The notes under the pieces are model-generated. The model was not told the origin of the DNA and made no database searches. It saw only the letters and a program-made list of their open reading frames with translations. A DNA stretch of 45,589 nt from Acidobacteriota bacterium (GTDB lineage: Bacteria; Acidobacteriota; Thermoanaerobaculia; Gp7-AA8), in NCBI GenBank assembly GCA_016184115.1, contig JACPDH010000091.1, positions 1 through 45,589 of the forward strand. The letters are read 5' to 3'. Of this stretch, positions 34,182-40,632 are shown piece by piece (within the stretch, counting starts at the first letter, position 1; each line of letters begins with the position of its first letter). Both the position numbers and the translations under genes were made by a program.

Positions 34182-34924
34182 GCGCGCCGGTCCTGAGCGT
34201 CGACTCCCTGCAGCTCCGTCGCGGGGCCCGCACCGTGCTTCATGACGTCGATCTCGAAGTCGGGCGCGGCGAACGAGTCGCGCTGATGGGGCTCTCGGGA
34301 GGAGGCAAGACGACGGTGCTTCGCGCCATCGTCGCGCTCGAAGCCTTCGATGGCGGTTCGATCGACGTCGACGGCGTCGCTCTCCGGCCCGGTCGTGTGC
34401 CGCGCGAATCGGAGCTTCGCGCGCTGCGCGCGAAGGTGGGCATGGTCTTTCAAATGCACTGCTTGTTCGAGCACCTCACCGCGCTCGGCAACGTCACGCT
34501 CGCTCCCGTTCACGTCTTCGGTCGCGATCGAGCGGCCGCCGAGGCCCGGGCGCACGAGCTTCTCGATTCGCTCGGCGCGGGTCACCGGCACGACGCCCTC
34601 CCCTGCGAGCTCTCGGGCGGCGAGGCGCAACGCGTCGCGATCGCCCGCGCCCTCGCGGTCGACCCGCCGCTGCTTCTGATGGACGAGCCGACCGCCTCGC
34701 TCGACCCTGCGCGTCGCAGCGAGCTCGCCGTGCTGCTTCGCACGCTGGCCGCGCAGGGAAGGACGCTCGTCGTTTCGACGCACGACGTCGACTTCGCTCG
34801 CGATTTCGCCTCGCGCATCGTCGTCCTCGCAAAAGGCGAGATCGTCGAACAGGGCCCACCGTCAGAGATTCTCGAGGCTCCGCAACACCCGGAGACGAAA
34901 AGGTTGCTGCGGGGGGAGCAGTGA
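34178..34924 (+). CDS. Polar amino-acid ABC transporter ATPase (GlnQ-like)
   Basis: This 248-residue ABC ATPase has canonical Walker A (GLSGGGKTT), a Q-loop (MVFQMHCLFEHLTALGNV), a signature (LSGGEAQRVAIARAL), Walker B (LLLMDEPTASLDP) and a switch His (VVSTHDVDFA). The Q-loop region has MHCLF where GlnQ proteins usually have QFNLF, a minor deviation. The ATG at 34178 overlaps the permease stop codon. Together the two genes form a complete importer without a separate binding protein. A heptad repeat array begins at its stop codon. Confidence 0.9.
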   Translation: MSAPVLSVDSLQLRRGARTVLHDVDLEVGRGERVALMGLSGGGKTTVLRAIVALEAFDGGSIDVDGVALRPGRVPRESELRALRAKVGMVFQMHCLFEHLTALGNVTLAPVHVFGRDRAAAEARAHELLDSLGAGHRHDALPCELSGGEAQRVAIARALAVDPPLLLMDEPTASLDPARRSELAVLLRTLAAQGRTLVVSTHDVDFARDFASRIVVLAKGEIVEQGPPSEILEAPQHPETKRLLRGEQ

Positions 34925-35390
34925 GAATGCGGAATGCGAAACGCGAAACGCGAAGTGGGGAACGCGGAACGCGAAATGCGGATTGCGGATTGCGGACTGC
35001 GGATTGAAAACCGAAATGAAGAATGTCGAATGAGGAATGAAGACCGATGAAGGGGAGAGCGCGATTCGATTACCGGCGTCGTCGGATTGAATCTCTCAAT
35101 TCCCCATTCTCAATTCGACATTCTCCATTTCGGTTCTGATCCTCCGGTCCCGCTCCCCACTCCGCACTCCGCATTCCCCACTCCGCACTCCGCGTTCCGC
35201 GTTCCGCACTCCGCATTCCGCACTCCGCGTTCCGCAGTCCGCGTTCCGCATTCCGCGTTCCGCACTCCGCGTTCCGCACTCCGCACTCCGCGTTCCCCAC
35301 TTCGCCTTCCGCCTTCCGCACTCCGCATTCCGCATTCCGCGATTCGGATTCCAGTTCCGCGTTCCGCACTCCGCGTTCCGCATTTCCCTC
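34925..35390. repeat. Long facing heptad arrays between the ABC transporter and murG
   Basis: From 34925 to about 35050 the plus strand carries period-7 units (GAATGCG, AAACGCG, GATTGCG and variants, drifting to ATGNNGA). From about 35095 to 35390 the complementary units follow (CACTCCG, CATTCCG, CGTTCCG, over 35 of them), so the two blocks face each other around a ~40-bp centre. All 7-mers are variants of one unit. The array fills the whole intergenic space and carries no credible gene. Confidence 0.88.
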
Positions 35391-35450
35391 CCGTTAACGC
35401 CCTCCTTGTGGTAAATCGTTCGCGACGAATTCCCCTCTCGACGTAATGAA

Positions 35451-37451
35451 ATGACGCGACGACCGAAAGAGAACATCCGCCTCCTGCTCACCGGCGGCGG
35501 TACCGGCGGACACGTTTACCCGATCCTCTCGATTCATTCGATCCTTGCAGACGAGATCGGCGTGAGCGAGGCGCTCTACGTCGGATCGAAAGGGCGCGCC
35601 GAGGAGCAGATCGTGCCGCGGTACGGGCTGCCGCTCCGCTTCGTCCAGACCGCGCCGGTTGCAGGCAGCGCCCCCTGGAAGCTCATCCCTGCCGCGTGGC
35701 GCAACTTCGTCGGCACGATCCAGGCCGCCGTCATGCTGCTCAAGTTCCGTCCCAATCTCGTCGTCGCATCAGGTGGCTATGTGAGCGCGCCGGTCTGCTT
35801 CGCGACCTTCCTCTTGAAACCGTTCCTTCGCGCTCCACTCGTCATCAACGAGCAGAACGTCATGCCCGGGTTGATGAACAAAGTCGCGTCGCTCTTCGCC
35901 GACGTGATGATGGTCAGCTTTCCCGAGAGCCCCTACTTCCTCTGGAACAACCGCTGCGTCTTCACCGGCTACCCGGTGCGCGACGACATCCTGCGCGAGC
36001 GCGAACGGCGCGCGATGCGCATGAAGCTCGGGCTCGATCCCGATCGCACGATGATCCTCGTCCACGGTGGCTCGCTTGGTTCGCGTTCAATCAACCGCTC
36101 GGTCACGGCACTCGTGCCCCTTCTCGCGTCGCTCGGCCATGACTTGCAGATCATCCACTCAACGGGCCTCGCTCGCGGCGACTACGACGCCTGGAGCGAC
36201 ACGCTTGCGCATCTGAAGAAGGCGTGCCCGGAAGGCACCGAGCTCGAAGAATCCGAGCGCGTGTTGCAGGCGAGAATCGGGCGAGGTCGCGTCATCTACC
36301 GTCTGCAATCGTACGTTCACGAGATGGCCGATTGCCTTGCGGCCGCGGACGTCGTCATCTGCCGAGGCGGCGCCGGCGCGATCACCGAGCTCTGCGCCGC
36401 CGGACGTGCCGCGGTCGTGATCCCAAAGCGAGGCCTCCCGGGCGATCATCAGGAGCTCAACGCGCTCCATCTGGGCGAAGGACATGGCTGTGAGGTCGTC
36501 TTCGAGCGGCGCGGCGAGAACGGAGTCGACTACGTCGTCGCCGAGGAGCTTGCATCGATCGTCCGCTCGCTCGTGACATCGCCCGAGAGGCGCGCCGAGC
36601 TCGAGACGAATGCGCGTGCTCATTTCCACTCACACTTCCGCGACAAGATCGCCGCGACGACGCGTGACGTCCTCGCGCGAAGGAACCCCGAGTTTACGTC
36701 GAGCATCGTCGAGCCGGCCGGCAGCCGCATCCTTCGACAAGTCGACGTCCTCGTGCAGTTCCTGCGCAGGCAACCTGCCGGGAGCACCTACCGCCGCCTC
36801 TATGGGATCAAGATGGAGGAGAGCCTCGCCTCCTCCGACTGGACGAAGATCAACACCGGAATCAAACTCGCAGGCGCGCTCGGCCGCTTCGACAGGCTCG
36901 ACGATCTTCGCAGGTGGCTGCGCGAAGGAAACGGCTTCATGCGCCGCAACTCTCTTCGCGCCATCGACCACCTCGGTGCCCCGGTGCCCGATCTTGGCGC
37001 GCTCCTCGGCGCGGCTCTCGACGATAGTTATTTCGAAGCGCGCGCCGCCGCGCTCGAGATTGCCGGGCGCCACCACGAAGTGCTGCGAGGCGACGCTGCT
37101 TTCATCGCGCGGCTGCGTGCCACGTCGACGCCACGATTCCAGCACTTCGACGTCCGCTATCAACAGCTTCGCGTGCTGCCGCTCTTCGTTCCGCTCGAGG
37201 AGTACTTCGCGTTTGCCGACCGCTACCGGTTCGCCGAGAACACGCGGCTGCGGCAGGCGATCCTCGACGGGCTGCGTCGCGCACTCGACGCCGGCATCAT
37301 CGGCGCAAACGAACGCGAGACGACGCGCCGCTTCATCGACGAAATGCCAGTGACGACGAGCGACTTCACGCCGCAATTCACGATCCGCGAGAGCTTCATC
37401 CAGCTCTACAAGCAGCTTTCGAATGACGACCACAGGGAGGGCCCGAAGTGA
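35451..37451 (+). CDS. murG: MurG-type glycosyltransferase with HEAT-like C-terminal extension
   Basis: This 666-residue protein has a full MurG glycosyltransferase in residues 1-~400: LTGGGTGGHVYP, ASGGYVSAPVCF, NEQNVMPGLMNK, VHGGSLGSRSIN and CRGGAGAITELCAAGRAAVVIP. MurG adds GlcNAc to lipid I to give lipid II at the inner membrane. Two positions differ from typical MurG: HEQN is NEQN, and the QQ of the UDP-GlcNAc loop is QE (GDHQELNA). A ~250-residue extension (about 410-660) looks like HEAT-type helical repeats (RRNSLRAIDHLGAPVPDLGALLGAAL, YFEARAAALEIAG). Ordinary MurG has about 360 residues and no such tail. It overlaps mraY by four bases, and no other cell-wall gene is nearby. Confidence 0.85.
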   Translation: MTRRPKENIRLLLTGGGTGGHVYPILSIHSILADEIGVSEALYVGSKGRAEEQIVPRYGLPLRFVQTAPVAGSAPWKLIPAAWRNFVGTIQAAVMLLKFRPNLVVASGGYVSAPVCFATFLLKPFLRAPLVINEQNVMPGLMNKVASLFADVMMVSFPESPYFLWNNRCVFTGYPVRDDILRERERRAMRMKLGLDPDRTMILVHGGSLGSRSINRSVTALVPLLASLGHDLQIIHSTGLARGDYDAWSDTLAHLKKACPEGTELEESERVLQARIGRGRVIYRLQSYVHEMADCLAAADVVICRGGAGAITELCAAGRAAVVIPKRGLPGDHQELNALHLGEGHGCEVVFERRGENGVDYVVAEELASIVRSLVTSPERRAELETNARAHFHSHFRDKIAATTRDVLARRNPEFTSSIVEPAGSRILRQVDVLVQFLRRQPAGSTYRRLYGIKMEESLASSDWTKINTGIKLAGALGRFDRLDDLRRWLREGNGFMRRNSLRAIDHLGAPVPDLGALLGAALDDSYFEARAAALEIAGRHHEVLRGDAAFIARLRATSTPRFQHFDVRYQQLRVLPLFVPLEEYFAFADRYRFAENTRLRQAILDGLRRALDAGIIGANERETTRRFIDEMPVTTSDFTPQFTIRESFIQLYKQLSNDDHREGPK

Positions 37452-38551
37452 TCGGGCTCCTCATCGACATTCTCCGCGAGCACGGAATCCATCCCGGGTT
37501 TCTGCGCATCTTCGACTACATCACCTTCCGGATGCTGATGGCGGCAGTGACCGCGCTCGTGCTCGAGGTCGCGTTCGGCCACACCTTCATCGTTTTTCTT
37601 TACAGGGCGCGCTTCCGCGACACCGGCGGCGACTACCTTTCACTCAAGACGAGCGACAAGCGCGGCACACCCACCGGAGGCGGGCTCCTCATCATGATCG
37701 TCGTCGGCGTGTCGCTTCTCATCTGGGGAAGGCTGACGAATCCATACCTCCTCGCCGCGGCATCGTCGTTCTTCTACTTCGGCGTCGTCGGGCTCTTCGA
37801 CGATTGGCAGAAGGTGCGCCTGAAATCCTCGCTCTACGGACTCAGCCAGATCGCGAAGACACTGCTTCAACTCGCCTACATCGTCCCGTTCGCCGCGTGG
37901 TTCGTCACGATGAGTCCGCTGCCCGCGTCGCATCGGCACACCTTCTTTCTCCCGTTCGTGAAGGACTTCGCTCTCGACCTCGGGCCGTGGGTGTTCGGTG
38001 CATTCGTCGTCTTCACGTTCTTTTCGATCGTGAACGCGGTGAACATCACCGACGGAATGGACGGACTCGTCACGGGCCCCGCGGTGCTGACTGCAACGCT
38101 CTACGGCATTTTCGGCTACATCCTCAGCAATGCGGTTTTATCGAAGTACCTCCTATTCACGTTCCTCCCAGGTGCGGGCGAACTGACGATCTTCGCGGGC
38201 GCGCTCGCCGGCGGGCTCTTCGGATTTCTCTGGTTCAACGCCTATCCGGCGGAGCTGTTCATGGGCGACACCGGGTCGATGTCGATTGGCGCTGCGCTCT
38301 CCTCGCTCGCGTTCCTCACGCGCCAGGAATTGCTCTTCCCGATCGTCGGCGGTGTGTTTGTCGCATCGATCTTCACGTCGCTCGTGCAGGAGAAGATCGG
38401 CATGCGCCTGGGGCGGCGCGTGCTCGTGCGTGCGCCGTTGCACCACGCGCACGCGTACAAGGGCATCGCCGAGCCGAAGGTCGTCGTGCGCTACTGGATC
38501 GTCTCGATCCTTCTGATGCTCATCGCGGCGATCTCGATCAAGCTGCGGTAG
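37448..38551 (+). CDS. mraY: Phospho-N-acetylmuramoyl-pentapeptide transferase MraY
   Basis: This 367-residue polytopic membrane enzyme (about ten helices) transfers phospho-MurNAc-pentapeptide to undecaprenyl phosphate. MraY motifs are present: KRGTPTGGGLL, the Asp pair in GLFDDWQK, NAVNITDGMDGL, and WFNAYPAELFMGDTGSMSIG. The C-terminal PLHHHxE motif reads PLHHAHAYKG, so the three consecutive histidines are interrupted by Ala. The ATG at 37448 is coupled to the murG stop (ATGA). A murG-mraY pair outside a division/cell-wall cluster is unusual. It could be the only copy or a specialised second copy; the window cannot tell. Confidence 0.9.
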   Translation: MIGLLIDILREHGIHPGFLRIFDYITFRMLMAAVTALVLEVAFGHTFIVFLYRARFRDTGGDYLSLKTSDKRGTPTGGGLLIMIVVGVSLLIWGRLTNPYLLAAASSFFYFGVVGLFDDWQKVRLKSSLYGLSQIAKTLLQLAYIVPFAAWFVTMSPLPASHRHTFFLPFVKDFALDLGPWVFGAFVVFTFFSIVNAVNITDGMDGLVTGPAVLTATLYGIFGYILSNAVLSKYLLFTFLPGAGELTIFAGALAGGLFGFLWFNAYPAELFMGDTGSMSIGAALSSLAFLTRQELLFPIVGGVFVASIFTSLVQEKIGMRLGRRVLVRAPLHHAHAYKGIAEPKVVVRYWIVSILLMLIAAISIKLR

Positions 38552-38562
38552 GGGCGAGACCC

Positions 38563-38623
38563 GTGTCGGGAATCCCGTCGCGCTGTCGGGATTCCCGACT
38601 TGCGTGTTGGGATATCCCACACG
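38563..38623. promoter_or_regulatory. Three helically phased palindromes upstream of the respiratory operon
   Basis: The palindromes are CGGGAATCCCG (38567-38577), GTCGGGATTCCCGAC (38585-38599) and TGGGATATCCCA (38608-38619), all in a TGTYGGGA context. Their centres are about 20 and 21.5 bp apart. They lie roughly 130-175 bp upstream of the start site predicted from the sigma54-like promoter at 38721, a usual enhancer distance. They begin only 12 bp after mraY, so a role in transcript termination is an alternative. Confidence 0.5.
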
Positions 38624-38720
38624 GGCGACATTTCCGAGCAGGCCTTTCCTGAGGCTCCGCCACGCCTAACCCACTCTTCCGGCACGACTAACCCGTCGTC
38701 ATCCGCTCGATGCGTTCCGT

Positions 38721-38736
38721 CGGCACGTTCCTTGCC
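38721..38736 (+). promoter_or_regulatory. Candidate sigma54 promoter for the respiratory operon
   Basis: CGGCACGTTCCTTGCC fits TGGCACG-N4-TTGCW except at its first and last base. The GG (38722-38723) and GC (38734-38735) are separated by exactly 10 bp. Transcription would start near 38747, about 50 bp before the first start codon. Confidence 0.5.
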
Positions 38737-38797
38737 TCTCTCATGGTCGGACCATACCGGCACACGGTGAGGTCCGAAACGGAAGCGGGAGGTGCAC

Positions 38798-39043
38798 ATG
38801 TTTGGAATCGACGTTTTCGAGCCACAGACGATGTGGCTGAACATCACGAATATCGGACTCGGTATCGTCACGTTCGTCTGCATCGCGGCCGTCGCCTGGG
38901 GCGCCGCAGTCGAGATCCTCGAGCGCATCGCGGCGAAGTCGCGCGCTGCGGTCGAGCGCGACGATCACGCGTTCGCCGTGCCCGGCCTCGGCCTCACGAT
39001 GGCCGACGGCGGCGAAAAGCACGACGAGCCCGAGACCAAGTAA
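38798..39043 (+). CDS. Small single-helix membrane protein
   Basis: This 81-residue protein begins at the ATG at 38798 with GGGAGGT upstream. It has one membrane helix (about residues 14-36, IGLGIVTFVCIAAVAWGAAV) and a charged C-terminal part that is probably cytoplasmic or disordered (EKHDEPETK). I recognise no family. It is the first gene of the respiratory operon, 25 bp before the Cys-rich GcvH-like gene, so it may be a small accessory or anchoring subunit of the complex. The clear ribosome site and conserved-looking position support a real gene. Confidence 0.7.
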   Translation: MFGIDVFEPQTMWLNITNIGLGIVTFVCIAAVAWGAAVEILERIAAKSRAAVERDDHAFAVPGLGLTMADGGEKHDEPETK

Positions 39044-39068
39044 GCAGGCGAGCGGCGAGGAGTCGGCG

Positions 39069-40031
39069 ATGCGATGCCCGTTTCTCAGGGAAGAGCTCGT
39101 GAAGTACTGCCAGGCGTCGGCGTATCGCAAGATGATCGTCGATGCCGCTCGCGACGCGGGGCACGAACGCTGTTCGTCTTCCTCCTGGCATTCGTGCCCC
39201 GCCGCCGCCCGTCATGCCGTGACTCCCGACGAGTCCGATAGCTGCCCGTGGTTGCACGATGCCAGGGTCGAATACTGCGGCGGAGCCGCCGTCCCCCGCT
39301 TCATCCCTGCGAGCGACGCGCTTCTTTCGCACTGCAACTCCGACGCCCACAGATTCTGTGAGGTCTACCTCGCGCATGCCGACCCCACCGGCGAACGGCT
39401 CGTCGCCTCCGTCGACCGCGAGCTGCGGCCGGCTCCGGCCGCTGGAACGCCGATCGTCGACGGGCTGCCGGTGCCCGCGGGACTCGCCTACTCGCCTAAC
39501 CACATGTGGCTCGATGTCGGCGACGACGGCTGTCGCCACGTCGGCATCGATGCGTTTCTCGCCCGCGTAATCGGCGATGTCGACGAGATCAGCTTCGTCG
39601 TCCCAAGGGGTGACGGGCGGCCCGTCGCCATCCTCACCGTTCACGGTGTCGATCTGCAGCTCGTTTCTCCCGCGCCACTCCGTCGTGCCGTGGCGAACGT
39701 CTATCTGCGCACGAGCCCCGCGAAGCTGACGTCGGATCCGTACGGCGCCGGCTGGCTCTTCGCGAGCGTCGAGCCGAGCGGCGCACAGGCCGATCCGCCG
39801 GCCTCTGGTCTCCGGCACGGAGACGACGCGGCGCGCTGGATGCTCACCGAGTCGGCGAGGCTCGCGCTACACGTTCACGACACGCTCGCGCGCCGCGGAA
39901 GCGAGGGAGCACGCTTCATGGCCGACGGTGGGATCCCGTGCGCGAAACTCGCGGCCCAGCTCGAGCGCGGCGAGCTACTCGACCTCTTCAACCAGTTCTT
40001 CTCGCTTCACGTCATAGGACGGAGCTCGTGA
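39069..40031 (+). CDS. Cys-rich protein with lipoate-free GcvH-like domain
   Basis: This 320-residue protein has three parts. The N-terminal ~100 residues contain a duplicated four-Cys unit (C3-x10-C14 ... C35-x7-C43 and C59-x10-C70 ... C89-x7-C97), with CPFL...VKYC and CPWL...VEYC matching. The middle (about 138-240) resembles glycine cleavage H protein: LAYSPNHMWLDVGDDGCRHVG and DPYGAGWLFASVEP. The lysine that carries lipoate in GcvH is replaced (VDLQLVSP where GcvH has K-A-A-S-x-x-Y-SP). The C-terminal helical segment (WMLTESARLALH, ADGGIPCAKLAA) is shared with the last protein of the window. It may ligate metal or scaffold the neighbouring complex. It starts at 39069 after GAGGAG. Confidence 0.75.
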   Translation: MRCPFLREELVKYCQASAYRKMIVDAARDAGHERCSSSSWHSCPAAARHAVTPDESDSCPWLHDARVEYCGGAAVPRFIPASDALLSHCNSDAHRFCEVYLAHADPTGERLVASVDRELRPAPAAGTPIVDGLPVPAGLAYSPNHMWLDVGDDGCRHVGIDAFLARVIGDVDEISFVVPRGDGRPVAILTVHGVDLQLVSPAPLRRAVANVYLRTSPAKLTSDPYGAGWLFASVEPSGAQADPPASGLRHGDDAARWMLTESARLALHVHDTLARRGSEGARFMADGGIPCAKLAAQLERGELLDLFNQFFSLHVIGRSS

Positions 40032-40618
40032 TGAATCCAAGGGGACCCCTGACGTTCGCACTCGGGCTGGCGTCGGCGCTCGCGCTCGGCTGGGTCGCAT
40101 ACCCGCGCCTGCAGTACCGCAGCGTCGAGCAACCGATTCAGTTCAGCCACAAGATCCACACCGGCGAGTCGGTGGGCATGACCTGCGCCGAGTGCCATCC
40201 GTTAGGCGACGACGGCCGGTTCGCCGGGCTCCCGTCGATCGCCACGTGCGAGCCGTGCCACACCGAGACGCAGGGGACGACGAAAAACGAGAAGCACTTC
40301 GTCGAGCAGTACGTGACGAAGGGACGCGAGGTGCCGTGGCTCGTCTATGCGCGCCAGCCCGAGAACGTCTACTTCGCCCACGCGCCGCACATCGGGCTCG
40401 CGCATCTCCCCTGCGAGCGGTGCCACGGACCCCACGGCGGCTCCGACCAACTTCGTCCATACCAGGAAAACCGGCTCAGCTCGTACAGCCGCGACATCTG
40501 GGGACCCTCCGCCACTCGCCTTGCGCGGGCGGAGTGGGAGGGAATGAAGATGACCGACTGCTCGGCGTGCCACGAAGCGCACGGCGTACGCGAAAGCTGT
40601 TTGACCTGCCACAAGTGA
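40031..40618 (+). CDS. Membrane-anchored pentaheme cytochrome c (QrcA/ActA-like)
   Basis: This 195-residue protein has an uncleaved-looking signal anchor (PLTFALGLASALALGWVAYP) and five CxxCH heme-binding motifs: CAECH (52), CEPCH (73), CERCH (128), CSACH (177) and CLTCH (190). Additional histidines (QFSHKIHTG, FAHAPHIG) can serve as distal ligands. Pentaheme ActA of alternative complex III and hexaheme QrcA of the Qrc complex are the closest functional analogues known to me. It should exchange electrons with a periplasmic partner. The ATG at 40031 overlaps the previous stop by one base. The Mo-family subunit follows after 14 bp. Confidence 0.85.
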   Translation: MNPRGPLTFALGLASALALGWVAYPRLQYRSVEQPIQFSHKIHTGESVGMTCAECHPLGDDGRFAGLPSIATCEPCHTETQGTTKNEKHFVEQYVTKGREVPWLVYARQPENVYFAHAPHIGLAHLPCERCHGPHGGSDQLRPYQENRLSSYSRDIWGPSATRLARAEWEGMKMTDCSACHEAHGVRESCLTCHK

Positions 40619-40632
40619 GACGGGAGTTAGCG

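Noticed and set aside
34925-35390. CRISPR array
   Set aside because: The repeat unit is 7 bp, contiguous and without spacers; no cas genes are present.
35095-35446. A Pro/His/Ser-repeat protein encoded by the heptad array before murG
   Set aside because: The 7-bp period cycles through all three codon phases, giving artificial 7-residue repeats on both strands, and no start signal is present.
40192-40632. Possible N-terminal extension of the MopB-family gene overlapping the cytochrome gene
   Set aside because: The upstream reading is Arg/Pro-rich shadow sequence, and the ATG at 40633 starts exactly at a twin-arginine signal peptide.
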